Positions 14,133 through 21,986 of a DNA stretch of 22,196 bases are shown here, in pieces. The position numbers were made by a program, and so were the translations under genes. The notes under the pieces are model-generated. The model did no database searches. It had not been told where the DNA came from and saw nothing but the letters and a program-made list of their open reading frames with translations. This DNA is from Rhizobiaceae bacterium (GTDB lineage Bacteria > Pseudomonadota > Alphaproteobacteria > Rhizobiales > Rhizobiaceae). The DNA lies in contig JAEUMA010000396.1 of NCBI GenBank assembly GCA_016793565.1, positions 1-22,196 of the forward strand, written 5' to 3'. How positions within the stretch are numbered: the first letter of the stretch is position 1; each line of letters begins with the position of its first letter.

Positions 14133-15221
14133 ATGAACATCAAGAGCCTGCTTCTCGGCTCAGCTGCGGCCCTGGTCGCAGTGACGGGTGCGCGCGCGGC
14201 CGATGCGGTCGTCGTGGCCGAGCCGGAACCCATGGATTATGTTCGCATCTGCGACACCTACGGCGCCGGCTTCTATTATATCCCGGGCACCGAGACCTGC
14301 TTGAAGGTCAGCGGCTACTTCCGTTACGACATCGGCGTCGGCGACGCTTGGGGTCTGACGTCCTACGACAAGAAGGACTGGTACGACAACGGCGAGTACG
14401 ACGAGAACGACACCTACTACAAGCGCGCTCGTTTCCAGCTCCGCGTTGACGCCCGTTCGGAGACCGAGCTCGGCACCCTGCGTGCCTACGCCGCTCTGAA
14501 CTTCCAGTGGGACACCAAGCAGGGCTATGACGACGTTGGCCCGTACGTCTACGCTGACAACGCTTGGGCCGTTGAGCACGCCTACCTCGAACTCGGCGGC
14601 CTGCGCATCGGTAAGACCGATTCGCTGTTCTCGACCTTCACGAACTATGCCGGCGGCGTGATCCACGACGATATGGTTCCCTACGGTCCGTTCGACACCC
14701 ACCAGATCGCCTACACCTTCACGGGCGGCAACGGCTTCACCGCCGCGGTGGCTCTCGAAGAGGGCGACAGCGCCGTCTACACGCTCGACTCCTACGTCCC
14801 GCACGTTGTCGCCGGTATCGGCTTCACGCAGGGCTGGGGTGGCGTGTCGGCCGTCGTCGGCTACGACTCGGTCTGGGAAGAAGTCGCTGGTAAGGTCCGT
14901 TTGGACGTCAACATCACCGACACCATCTCGGCCTTCGTGATGGGCGGCTGGAAGTCTGACTCGGATGTCCGCAGCTACTACGGCACCTGGGGCGGCGCTT
15001 GGGGCGTGTGGGGCGGCTTCAGCGCCGGCGTCACCGACAAGGCTGTCATCAACGTTCAGCTGTCCTACGACGACTACGAGAACTTCGCTGCCGTCGGTAA
15101 CGTTGCGTACGAACTGGTTCCGGGCCTGAAGATCACGCCTGAAATCGGCTACTACGACAACTTTGACTACGACAATGCCGACGCGTTCGGTGGCTACCTC
15201 CGCTTCCAGCGGAACTTCTAA
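14133..15221 (+). CDS. Outer-membrane alpha-porin, Omp2b family
   Basis: This 362-residue general porin forms trimeric channels for small hydrophilic solutes. It has a Sec signal peptide, MNIKSLLLGSAAALVAVTGA then RA before ADAVVVAEPEP (cleavage near residue 22). The rhizobial/Brucella porin signature follows: YVRICDTYGAGFYYIPGTET with CLKVSGYFRYD, with C40 and C56. Long aromatic beta-strands alternate through the protein and it ends FQRNF, a terminal Phe for assembly by the BAM complex. A perfect GGAGGT lies before the ATG at 14133, and a strong terminator follows. Codons ending in T (GCT, GTT, GGT, CGT) are much commoner than in the neighbours, the mark of a highly expressed gene. The length equals that of Brucella Omp2b as I remember it. 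Confidence 0.94.
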   Translation: MNIKSLLLGSAAALVAVTGARAADAVVVAEPEPMDYVRICDTYGAGFYYIPGTETCLKVSGYFRYDIGVGDAWGLTSYDKKDWYDNGEYDENDTYYKRARFQLRVDARSETELGTLRAYAALNFQWDTKQGYDDVGPYVYADNAWAVEHAYLELGGLRIGKTDSLFSTFTNYAGGVIHDDMVPYGPFDTHQIAYTFTGGNGFTAAVALEEGDSAVYTLDSYVPHVVAGIGFTQGWGGVSAVVGYDSVWEEVAGKVRLDVNITDTISAFVMGGWKSDSDVRSYYGTWGGAWGVWGGFSAGVTDKAVINVQLSYDDYENFAAVGNVAYELVPGLKITPEIGYYDNFDYDNADAFGGYLRFQRNF

Positions 15222-15247
15222 TCGTCCGAAAGGTCGATTTGAGAAAA

Positions 15248-15273
15248 GCCCGGCGGTTTCCGCCGGGCTTTTT
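15248..15273 (+). terminator. Intrinsic terminator of the porin gene
   Basis: GCCCGGCGG and CCGCCGGGC pair perfectly over nine bases around TTT, followed at once by TTTTT and then GTTTG. It begins 26 bases after the porin stop. It is the strongest terminator in the window. Confidence 0.92.
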
Positions 15274-15764
15274 GTTTGGGGTTGAGCGACCGGCCTTTGC
15301 CGGTGGAATGGCAGCGGAGGGGCGGCGAACCGACCGACGGCCGGCGAGTTGGGGAAGCGGCCAGGCGGCTGCCGTCGAGGTGTGCGGCGATCGCTGAGAT
15401 CGCGGCGTACACGTCTGCTTATGAAGTTAAGACATGTCTCTGTGCCCAGAGCGACGGTTCTGTTTGCTTGATGGCGAGATGATCCGCAAGGAAGGCGGCG
15501 CAGGCCCGATGTGGTGCATCCGGCAAGCCGGCTGACGCGGCGGGCATCCGCCAGCGGCAAACCCTTCGGGCCCGGTCAATTCGACCCAAATCCTTCGGCG
15601 GGCGTCTTGTCCGTACCATCGAGGTACGGCCTGCGACACCCGCCTCGACCTTGGGATCGAATTGCCTCCGGCAGAACGATTCCATCTAACCCAGAACCGC
15701 TCTAAAGCGTTTCGGCTTTTGGCGGGCCAGCGTGATTCTGCCCAGCTGACCGGTAGGAACTGCG
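15274..15764. other. Intergenic region of 491 bases with several inverted repeats, no gene recognised
   Basis: No frame here has protein character; a minus-strand frame at 15419-15685 is Arg- and Pro-rich and overlaps the structured part. From about 15500 to 15720 the bases form several short hairpins: CCGGC-AA-GCCGG, GGCGG-GCAT-CCGCC, the large one at 15597-15644, and a CGCT/AGCG pair near 15699-15710. It looks like a structured intergenic element rather than a decayed gene. Confidence 0.5.
15597..15644. repeat. Two-stage imperfect hairpin in the porin-hydrolase spacer
   Basis: The outer arms GGCGGGCGTC (15597-15606) and GACACCCGCC (15635-15644) pair at nine of ten positions. After an internal loop, the inner arms CCGTACC (15611-15617) and GGTACGG (15623-15629) pair perfectly around ATCGA. 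Palindromic mosaic elements of this size are known between genes in rhizobia (RIME type). Whether this one is repeated elsewhere cannot be seen in one window. Confidence 0.5.
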
Positions 15765-16637
15765 TCAGGACTTTCGCGTCAGGAATTTTGTGATACGGGC
15801 GGGCAGGTCCGCGGTCTCCAGCAGCGGTGCATGGCCCTGGCCGGCGACCAGCTCGATCTCCATGCCGGGATGCCGGCGTGCCATTTCCTCGACGGTTGCC
15901 TGCGAAAGCAGGCGCGAATTCGTACCGCGTATCGTAAGCAAGGGCTTGGCAGCTAACAGATCGAACTGCGCCCATAGATCGGGCATCGGCTTGGCGGGGT
16001 CGAACGCCCACAACCCGTTGATCAGCGCGGAATCGAAGTCCGGCACCGGACGTCCTGCGTCGTCGCGGTAGATGGCGCGGACGAATCGGCGCCAGTCCTC
16101 ATCGCTAAGGGAGGGAAATGCCGCGCCGTGGATCTTGCGCTGCACGGTTTCGGCCTCGTTGAAGCTGCCGGGGCGGGGAGCGGTGCTCAGATAGTCGCGA
16201 ATCTGTACCAGGCCCTCGGGTTCGATGACCGGCCCTATGTCGTTGAGCACGATCGGCCCAAGGATGTCGGGGCGCAAGGCAGCCAGCACGTGGATGATCA
16301 GTCCGCCGCGCGATGTTCCTATGAAAGCCGCGCGCGGGATCGCCAGACCGTCGAGCCCGACCAAGACGTCCTTGGCTTCCGTCGCGACGTTGTAATGCGT
16401 GCTGTCCGCATCCCATTGCGACTGGCCGCGGCCGCGATATTCGAACACTACGACCCGTCTGCCTGGCTTGGCCGAAGACGATAGAAATATCGCCAGGTCG
16501 TGGAAGTCGCGCGCATTGCGCGTCAGTCCGGGCAGGCAGACCACGGAAAGCGCGGAGGAACCTGCCGCCTCGTAGATGCGGGCGTGAAGCTGCAGCCCGT
16601 CTTCGGACTGGTAGAAGTGGTCATGATATTCGGCCAT
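15765..16637 (-). CDS. Alpha/beta hydrolase with altered acid motif
   Basis: This 290-residue alpha/beta hydrolase begins MAEYHDHFYQSEDGLQLHARIYE, with the oxyanion region VVCLPGLTRNARDF (32-45) and EYRGRGQS (66-73). The nucleophile S109 lies in GTSRGG and the base H269 in GQGHAPLL. LNDIGPVIE (131-139) is a recurring segment of this proteobacterial group. In the relatives I recall, the strand before the acid reads RGxNSDLLS; here it is RGTNSRLLS, with Arg at 242 in place of Asp. D133 or another acid may serve instead, or the activity may be reduced. The ATG at 16637 was chosen because AGGAA lies eight bases upstream and homology starts there. It follows the transglycosylase gene by 65 bases on the same strand. 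The substrate is unknown. Confidence 0.85.
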   Translation of the reverse strand: MAEYHDHFYQSEDGLQLHARIYEAAGSSALSVVCLPGLTRNARDFHDLAIFLSSSAKPGRRVVVFEYRGRGQSQWDADSTHYNVATEAKDVLVGLDGLAIPRAAFIGTSRGGLIIHVLAALRPDILGPIVLNDIGPVIEPEGLVQIRDYLSTAPRPGSFNEAETVQRKIHGAAFPSLSDEDWRRFVRAIYRDDAGRPVPDFDSALINGLWAFDPAKPMPDLWAQFDLLAAKPLLTIRGTNSRLLSQATVEEMARRHPGMEIELVAGQGHAPLLETADLPARITKFLTRKS

Positions 16638-16702
16638 CTCCGGAATTCCTCGACTATCGGCGGCACAGGTCGCGAAAGGGGCGGGTCGGTTCGCTCGGTC
16701 TC

Positions 16703-18769
16703 TCAGCGCCCCTTGCTGAGATCTGCTGCGATATCGAACGAGCCCGCCAGACGCATCTTGTAGACTTGGTAGTTCTCCATCACGCGCTGGACGTAGCTGC
16801 GTGTTTCGCTGAAGGGTATGCTCTCGATCCAGTCCACGACAGCGTCGACATCCTTGCCGCGCGGGTCGCCATAGCGTTTGACCCATTCCAGCGCACGGCG
16901 AGGGCCGGCATTGTAGCCAGCGAAGGTCAGCACGTAGGAGCCGTTGAAGCGGTCGAGCTGTTCGCCCAGGAAAGCGGCTCCGAGCGTGGCGTTGTAGCCG
17001 GCATCGGTGGTGAGCCGCTGTTCGGAATAGGGCAGACCGGCTCGCCTGGCGACGTCCTTGGCGGTGCCGGGCAGCAGTTGCAGTAGGCCGCGCGCGCCGG
17101 CGCGGGATATGGCGGCGACGTTGAATTCGCTCTCCTGGCGAGCAACGGCATAGGCGAGCGCCCTGCCGGTGGCCGAGATCTCCGCCGTCGGCGGAATCGC
17201 GCCGACGGGATGTGCGAGCGACCCGACGTCGACGCCGCGTGAGGCCGCAAGCTTGGCCACGCGCAGGGCCAGAAAATGGTTGCCGCGCTGCTCCGCCATC
17301 GCTACCAGCAGCGCCATCTCGCCGGGGCTCGTGAGCTGAAGGGCGAGGTCGCGGTAGAGCGCTTCCGCATAGCGCTCGTAACCGGTCATTTCGAGACGGC
17401 GGATGGCGTGAACCGCCTCGCGCCGGTTGAACGTCGCCTTCTCGGCGTCGCTGGCGACGGGCGAGGCAAGGCCGATCTCCCGGCGACCGATTTTCTGGGC
17501 GGCGATCTGGCCGTAGAAGGTGGTGGGGAAGGCGGCTGCCTTTTCGTAATAGTCCGCAGCCTTGCCGGAGCCGCCTGCGTCGGCCGCGCGACCCAGCCAA
17601 TAATAGGCCCGCGAAAGCGAGATCGGCGTCCCCGCGATCTCCGCAATGCGCGAAAAATGCAGCGAAGCCGCCTTGGCGTCACGCAGGCCGCGCAATGCAT
17701 ACCAGCCGGCATGGAACTCGGCGTCGGCGGCGTTGACCGGGCTTTCGGCTGCGTGCGCGGCGGCGACCGCATAGGCTGTCCTGTCGTCGCCGGCATCGAC
17801 CAGCTTGCGCGACAGCACGCGGCGCTCGATCCACCAGGCATCGGGGTCGACCAGCGCTGCCGGGTCCGACGGCGCTTTCAGCATCGCCGCCGCTGCCTCG
17901 GGAAGCTGGTTCTTGAGCCGGTCATATTTCGCTAGGGCAAAAAAATAGCCTGCCGAGCGCTGAGTCTCCGGAACGGCGTCGAGCAGCGATCCGGCATTGC
18001 GATCGTTGCGCAGCACGGCGGCCCACGCCTTGGCCAGGGCCTCCGCTCCGGCGCGCGCCGCCACGCGTTCGGCGGAGCGCACCCGCTCGGCATAAAGCAT
18101 GCGTTCCATCCGGAAGCGATGGTCGGCCGGGGCGATGAGGTCGCCGAATTCGGCGAGAAAGCCTGCCTCGTCCGCGGCTTCCAGTTTTTCGGTGCGCCAG
18201 AAAGGGGTGACGACGGCGCGGGCGCCGTCCGTGTTGCCGAGCGCGAGTTCGGCGCGAGCAAGCAGTCTCACGCCTTCCAGCGTGACCGGCGCGCGCTCGG
18301 CAAAAGCTGCTACTGCGTCGCTAGGCGCCGGGCTTTCCCGCGCCAGTGCCCGCTCCTGATTGCGGCGCAACGCGTCGGCGCCCGGCCAGCCCCGTAGCGC
18401 GGCAAGCGCCTCGGCTATCTCGGTGCTCGAAACCGCGCCGCCGCCATAAACGGCGATCGCCCAGTCGAGAATGTGGCGGTCGAGCTCGGTTTCGGGCAGG
18501 CCGTCCCGCACCGCGCGTGCGCCGTTGAGGTCGCGCGCGGCCAGCATATCCAGACCGCTTTTCAGTTCGCCGAGGCTGCCGGCGGGCGCTTCCCGCGGCG
18601 CCACGAAGCGATTGCCGGCTGCCGGGATAGCGCTGGTCGTGCCGGCGTCGAGCGGCGAAGCCGGTTGCGGACCGTGGCTCATCTCCGCGTTCTCGAAGCG
18701 CGCGACGGGCACCATCGCGAGGGGGATCGCGAACAGAAGCGCTAGCCGATGATGCCGCCACGCAGGCAT
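16703..18769 (-). CDS. Soluble lytic murein transglycosylase, Slt70-like
   Basis: This 688-residue periplasmic enzyme cleaves peptidoglycan strands to 1,6-anhydromuropeptides during wall turnover. The start region MPAWRHHRLALLFAIPLAMV is a signal sequence. A long all-helical superhelix follows (about residues 60-520, rich in Ala and Leu, with repeats such as AYYWLGRAADAGGSGKAADY). The C-terminal catalytic domain has E546 in ARQESEFN, GLLQLLPGTA, and AGYNAGPRRALEW, the three SLT motifs in order. The ATG at 18769 is favoured because GGGAA lies eight bases before it; the in-frame TTG at 18775 is too close to that site. It is divergent from dapA across 234 bases, and the alpha/beta hydrolase follows downstream. 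The catalytic residues are intact and the length is normal. Confidence 0.92.
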   Translation of the reverse strand: MPAWRHHRLALLFAIPLAMVPVARFENAEMSHGPQPASPLDAGTTSAIPAAGNRFVAPREAPAGSLGELKSGLDMLAARDLNGARAVRDGLPETELDRHILDWAIAVYGGGAVSSTEIAEALAALRGWPGADALRRNQERALARESPAPSDAVAAFAERAPVTLEGVRLLARAELALGNTDGARAVVTPFWRTEKLEAADEAGFLAEFGDLIAPADHRFRMERMLYAERVRSAERVAARAGAEALAKAWAAVLRNDRNAGSLLDAVPETQRSAGYFFALAKYDRLKNQLPEAAAAMLKAPSDPAALVDPDAWWIERRVLSRKLVDAGDDRTAYAVAAAHAAESPVNAADAEFHAGWYALRGLRDAKAASLHFSRIAEIAGTPISLSRAYYWLGRAADAGGSGKAADYYEKAAAFPTTFYGQIAAQKIGRREIGLASPVASDAEKATFNRREAVHAIRRLEMTGYERYAEALYRDLALQLTSPGEMALLVAMAEQRGNHFLALRVAKLAASRGVDVGSLAHPVGAIPPTAEISATGRALAYAVARQESEFNVAAISRAGARGLLQLLPGTAKDVARRAGLPYSEQRLTTDAGYNATLGAAFLGEQLDRFNGSYVLTFAGYNAGPRRALEWVKRYGDPRGKDVDAVVDWIESIPFSETRSYVQRVMENYQVYKMRLAGSFDIAADLSKGR

Positions 18770-19003
18770 TTTCAAGGTTCCCGTCTACACAGTGCGAACG
18801 CCCCGGTCGATATCGAGCCTAGGCCGGCGGCGTGAAGGGCTGGTTAACGAACGGTTAGGAAAGCCGTTCCCGAGCGCCTTCGCCACATAGCTTGTCGCCC
18901 GACAGCGGCAGGACTATGGTGCGCGGCCTTGCTTTCCGATAGAAGGCGCCAGACAAAATATGCCGCCCTTTTGCGAGGCGGCCGCAGGGAGACGATTTTT
19001 GAC

Positions 19004-19885
19004 ATGCTGAGAGGCTCGCTTACCGCGCTTGTCACACCGTTCACTGCCAGCGGCGCGGTTGACGAGAAAGCCTTTCAGGATCTCGTCGAATGGCAGATCT
19101 CGGAGGGCACCAACGGGCTGGTGCCGGTCGGCACCACCGGTGAGTCGCCGACGCTGACGCATGAAGAACATCGCGCTGTCGTCAGCGCATGCGTCAAGGT
19201 GGCGAACGGCCGCGTGCCGGTCGTCGCGGGTGCCGGCTCCAACAACACCGAGGAAGCCGTCGGGCTGGCCGCCTTCGCCGAAAGCGCCGGCGCCGACGCC
19301 GTTCTCGTGGTGACGCCCTACTACAACCGGCCCAACCAGCGCGGACTCTATGCGCATTTTGCGGCGGTGGCGCGCGCCACCCGCCTGCCGATCATCATCT
19401 ACAATATCCCGCCGCGCTCGGTGATCGATATGATGCCCGAGACGATGGGAAGATTGGCAAACGATTTCAAGAACATCGTGGGCGTGAAGGATGCGACCGG
19501 CAAGATCGAGCGCGTCTCGGAGCAGCGTATCACCTGCGGGCCGGATTTCATCCAGCTCTCCGGCGAGGACGCCTCGGCGCTGGGCTTCAACGCGCATGGC
19601 GGGGTAGGGGCGATCTCCGTCACCTCCAATGTCGCGCCCCGGCTGTGTGCCGAGTTCCAGCAGGCTTCGCTGAGCGGCGACCGCGACCGCGCCATCGCGT
19701 TGCAGGACCGCCTGATGCCATTGCACAAGGCGATCTTTACCGAGGCGGGCGTGACCGGGACGAAATATGCGCTGTCGCGGCTCGGCCGCGTCAACAACGT
19801 GGTGCGTCTGCCGCTGGTGGAGATCGAGGAATCCACCGCCGAGAAGATCGATGCGGCCATGAAGCACGCCGGTCTGCTGAACTGA
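19004..19885 (+). CDS. dapA: 4-hydroxy-tetrahydrodipicolinate synthase DapA
   Basis: This 293-residue TIM-barrel enzyme condenses pyruvate with aspartate semialdehyde, the first committed step of lysine and diaminopimelate synthesis. Schiff-base lysine K162 lies in IVGVKDATG. T44 and T45 are in GTTGES, Y107 in TPYYNRPNQRG and Y133 in IIIYNIPPRS, the catalytic triad and proton relay of the family. The start at 19004 was chosen because AGGGAG stands before it and the protein then begins MLRGSLTALVTPF, the normal DapA N-terminus; the ATG at 18929 adds an unrelated extension. It is followed by smpB 114 bases on. The lysine/DAP product links it to cell-wall supply, as does the divergent transglycosylase gene, although co-regulation is not shown. 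Confidence 0.97.
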   Translation: MLRGSLTALVTPFTASGAVDEKAFQDLVEWQISEGTNGLVPVGTTGESPTLTHEEHRAVVSACVKVANGRVPVVAGAGSNNTEEAVGLAAFAESAGADAVLVVTPYYNRPNQRGLYAHFAAVARATRLPIIIYNIPPRSVIDMMPETMGRLANDFKNIVGVKDATGKIERVSEQRITCGPDFIQLSGEDASALGFNAHGGVGAISVTSNVAPRLCAEFQQASLSGDRDRAIALQDRLMPLHKAIFTEAGVTGTKYALSRLGRVNNVVRLPLVEIEESTAEKIDAAMKHAGLLN

Positions 19886-19915
19886 GGCCTTACCCGCCAG
19901 TCGTCGCCGCATACG

Positions 19916-19940
19916 CCGCCCGGTCGTTGAACCGGGGCGG
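19916..19940 (+). terminator. Hairpin between dapA and smpB
   Basis: CCGCCCGGT and ACCGGGGCGG (19916-19940) can pair with one bulged G around a short loop, 31 bases after the dapA stop. No T-run follows. It may be a weak terminator or a processing site, so dapA and smpB may still share transcripts. Confidence 0.35.
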
Positions 19941-19999
19941 GTGTGGCGCCATATTGCCATTCCGCCCCCGCGGAAGGGAATACGGGACGATTTGAAAGC

Positions 20000-20479
20000 A
20001 TGAACCAGGTCAGAAAAGCCGATCCCAACAATCGAACCGTCGCGGAGAACCGCAAGGCGCGATTTTCCTACGAGGTGCTCGACACGGTTGAGGCCGGCCT
20101 TGTGCTGAGCGGCACCGAGGTCAAGTCGCTTCGCGAGGGCAAGGCGAACATCCAGGACTCCTACGCTTCGGCCGAGGGCGGCGAGATCTGGCTGATCAAC
20201 GCCTACCTGCCGGAATACCTGCAGGCCAACCGCTTCAACCATGAGCCGCGCCGCCGCCGAAAGCTGTTGCTGAAGAAGCGGGAGATGGCGAAGCTTGCCC
20301 AGAGCGTGGAGCGCGAGGGCATGACGATGGTGCCGTTGAAGATCTACTTCAACGACAAGGGCCGCGCGAAGCTGCTGCTGGCCGTCGCCCGCGGCAAGAA
20401 GCTGCACGACAAGCGCGAGACCGAGAAGCAGCGCGACTGGGCGCGCGAAAAAGGGCGGCTGCTGAAGGACCGCGGCTGA
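20000..20479 (+). CDS. smpB: SsrA-binding protein SmpB
   Basis: This 159-residue basic protein binds tmRNA and brings it to stalled ribosomes for trans-translation. Family marks are the N-terminal NRKARFSYEVLDTVEAGLVL (17-36), SGTEVKSLREGKANIQDSYA (37-56), NHEPRRRRKLLL, and the C-terminal helix region ARGKKLHDKRETEKQRDW with KEKGRLLK-like ending, which contacts the decoding centre. The start at 20000 gives the usual length; the upstream ATG at 19943 adds a low-quality extension. It converges on the UDG gene, with only 11 bases between the stop codons and a hairpin over its own stop. Confidence 0.97.
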   Translation: MNQVRKADPNNRTVAENRKARFSYEVLDTVEAGLVLSGTEVKSLREGKANIQDSYASAEGGEIWLINAYLPEYLQANRFNHEPRRRRKLLLKKREMAKLAQSVEREGMTMVPLKIYFNDKGRAKLLLAVARGKKLHDKRETEKQRDWAREKGRLLKDRG

Positions 20480-20488
20480 CGGCCGCGG
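20470..20488. terminator. Hairpin over the smpB stop codon, shared with the convergent UDG gene
   Basis: CCGCGGC (20470-20476) and GCCGCGG (20482-20488) pair perfectly around TGACG, whose first three bases are the smpB stop codon. The space between the convergent smpB and UDG genes is only 11 bases, so this is the only place for a shared bidirectional terminator. There is no T-run on either side. Confidence 0.4.
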
Positions 20489-20490
20489 CT

Positions 20491-21150
20491 TCAGGCGCTG
20501 GTGTCGAGGTGATCTCGGACGCGCGCGAACACTTCGGTGAACATCGCCTCCGTCAGCACGCCCGTATTGGTGTTGTAGCGGGAGCAGTGGTAGCTGGAAA
20601 ACAGCGTCAGCCCGCCGACTTCGATGCGGCCGCCATGGCGAAAGGGGTTTTTCGTCACCGGCAGGCCGAGTGCCCGCGCCGTCGACTGATGCGCGATCGC
20701 TCCCAGCGACAGGATCGCGCGGAGCTTGGGGAAGCGCTCGATCGTTGCCGAAAGGAACTGCCGGCAGGTCGCTATTTCCCGTCCTTCCGGCTTGTTCTGA
20801 GGCGGCACGCAGCGGACCGCGTTGGTGATGGCGGTGCCAACCAGTTCCAGCCCGTCATCGGGCCGCGCCAGGAAGGTCCCGCGCGCCATGCCGAAGCGCA
20901 GGAGCGTGCCGTAGAGCAGGTCGCCGGCATAGTCGCCGGTGAAGGGCCGCCCGGTACGGTTGGCGCCGCGCAGGCCGGGCGCCAGGCCGACGATCAGCAG
21001 CCGCACCGAACTCTCGCCCTCCGGTGGCAGGAACGTCGGCACCGGCGCGTTGTGCCAGGCGGGCTCGCGTTCGCGCCACTCGGCGATGAAATCGTGCAGG
21101 CGAGGACAAAACGGGCAGTCCCGCGAGGGTTCCGCGGGGAGGACGGTCAT
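20491..21150 (-). CDS. Uracil-DNA glycosylase, family 5 (UDGb), iron-sulfur type
   Basis: This 219-residue enzyme removes uracil, and in family 5 often hypoxanthine and other deaminated bases, from DNA as the first step of base excision repair. Motif A is GLAPGLRGANRTGRPFTGD (55-73). It has Ala in the place where families 1 and 4 carry Asp or Glu, the mark of family 5. The motif corresponding to HPSPLN reads YHCSRYNTNTG near the C-terminus. Four cysteines, C12 and C15 in CPFC, C114 in AVRCVPPQ and C129 in IATCRQF, fit the 4Fe-4S cluster of families 4 and 5. The ATG at 21150 lies three bases after the stop of the NYN gene, so the two form an operon. It converges on smpB. Confidence 0.92.
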   Translation of the reverse strand: MTVLPAEPSRDCPFCPRLHDFIAEWREREPAWHNAPVPTFLPPEGESSVRLLIVGLAPGLRGANRTGRPFTGDYAGDLLYGTLLRFGMARGTFLARPDDGLELVGTAITNAVRCVPPQNKPEGREIATCRQFLSATIERFPKLRAILSLGAIAHQSTARALGLPVTKNPFRHGGRIEVGGLTLFSSYHCSRYNTNTGVLTEAMFTEVFARVRDHLDTSA

Positions 21151-21153
21151 ATC

Positions 21154-21732
21154 TCAGTAGTCGTCGCTGGTGTCGACGGGGTCGGCGCGCCTGGCCGGCC
21201 GCTCGGAAGGATCCCGGCCGACCTCCGCGCGCAGGCTGGCGAGGTCGATGAAATGATCGGCCGTACGCCGCAGGTCGTCGGAGATCATCGGCGGCTGCGT
21301 GGCCATGGTGGAGACCACGGAGACCTTGCGGCCGCGCCTTTGCAGCGCCTCGACCAGCGTACGGAAATCGCCGTCGCCGGAGAAGATCACATAATGGTCT
21401 ACGACATCGGCCAGTTCGAGGGCGTCGATGGCCAGTTCGATGTCCATGTTGCCCTTGATCTTGCGGCGACCGGTGGAGTCGGTGAACTCCTTGGCCGGTT
21501 TGGTGACTACCTTGTAACCGTTGTAGTCGAGCCAATCGATCAGCGGGCGTATCGAGGAATATTCCTGATCCTCGACCAGAGCTGTGTAGTAATAGGCCCG
21601 CAGCAGATATCCGCGCTTCTGGAAACTGGCCAGAAGCTTACGGTAGTCGATGTCGAAGCCCAGCGAACGCGAGGCCGCATAGAGATTTGCGCCGTCTATG
21701 AAGAGGGCGATTTTTTCGCGAGGATCGAACAT
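21154..21732 (-). CDS. NYN-domain (LabA/DUF88-like) putative ribonuclease
   Basis: This 192-residue protein has a PIN-like NYN fold. The metal-binding acidic residues are seen as D13 in LFIDGANLY, D97 in KGNMDIELAIDAL, and D120 and D122 in IFSGDGDF, in the order usual for the family. KVSVVSTMATQPPM (136-149) and a helical segment ending FIDLASLR close the domain, and the last 20 residues are charged and probably loose. NYN proteins are thought to be ribonucleases, but the target is unknown. The ATG at 21732 was chosen because the conserved REKIALFIDGAN begins five residues later; upstream frames add Arg-rich sequence without character, and no strong ribosome binding site is seen. It is the first gene of a pair with UDG and divergent from rpoZ. 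Confidence 0.9.
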   Translation of the reverse strand: MFDPREKIALFIDGANLYAASRSLGFDIDYRKLLASFQKRGYLLRAYYYTALVEDQEYSSIRPLIDWLDYNGYKVVTKPAKEFTDSTGRRKIKGNMDIELAIDALELADVVDHYVIFSGDGDFRTLVEALQRRGRKVSVVSTMATQPPMISDDLRRTADHFIDLASLRAEVGRDPSERPARRADPVDTSDDY

Positions 21733-21986
21733 GTCACGAACCGGTCTGAAACGCGTGGGATAGTAAGTCGTCAGCGAAAGCCTTTGCGGCCTGCGCCGCA
21801 CAATGACCTCCGCATAAACCTTGCGCGGATGCTTTGCCAATACAAACTTCCGCGAGGCGGCGTGAACGGCGGCTCGGCGGACGGCCAAGGTTTGAAAACG
21901 CCCGGCCTGCTTCTTACTTGTGTTTCATGGTGCTTCGCGTTATGCACGCGACTTTCCCGCTACACGTGAGATGAAAGGGGCATTCG

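Noticed and set aside
14160..15560. A 466-codon minus-strand open frame
   Set aside because: It is antisense to the porin and runs through its terminator; porin coding bias explains the open frame.
15419..15685. An 88-codon minus-strand frame in the porin-hydrolase spacer, considered as a transposase remnant
   Set aside because: No DDE motif or terminal inverted repeats with target duplication are seen; the Arg/Pro-rich reading follows from GC-rich hairpins.
18770..19003. Promoter boxes for dapA and the transglycosylase
   Set aside because: TTGCTT near 18928 has no fitting -10 box at 16-18 bases, and the GGTTAAC/GGTTAGG bases at 18841-18857 form no clean repeat.
18914..20407. A 497-codon minus-strand open frame
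   Set aside because: It is antisense to both dapA and smpB, which are certain.
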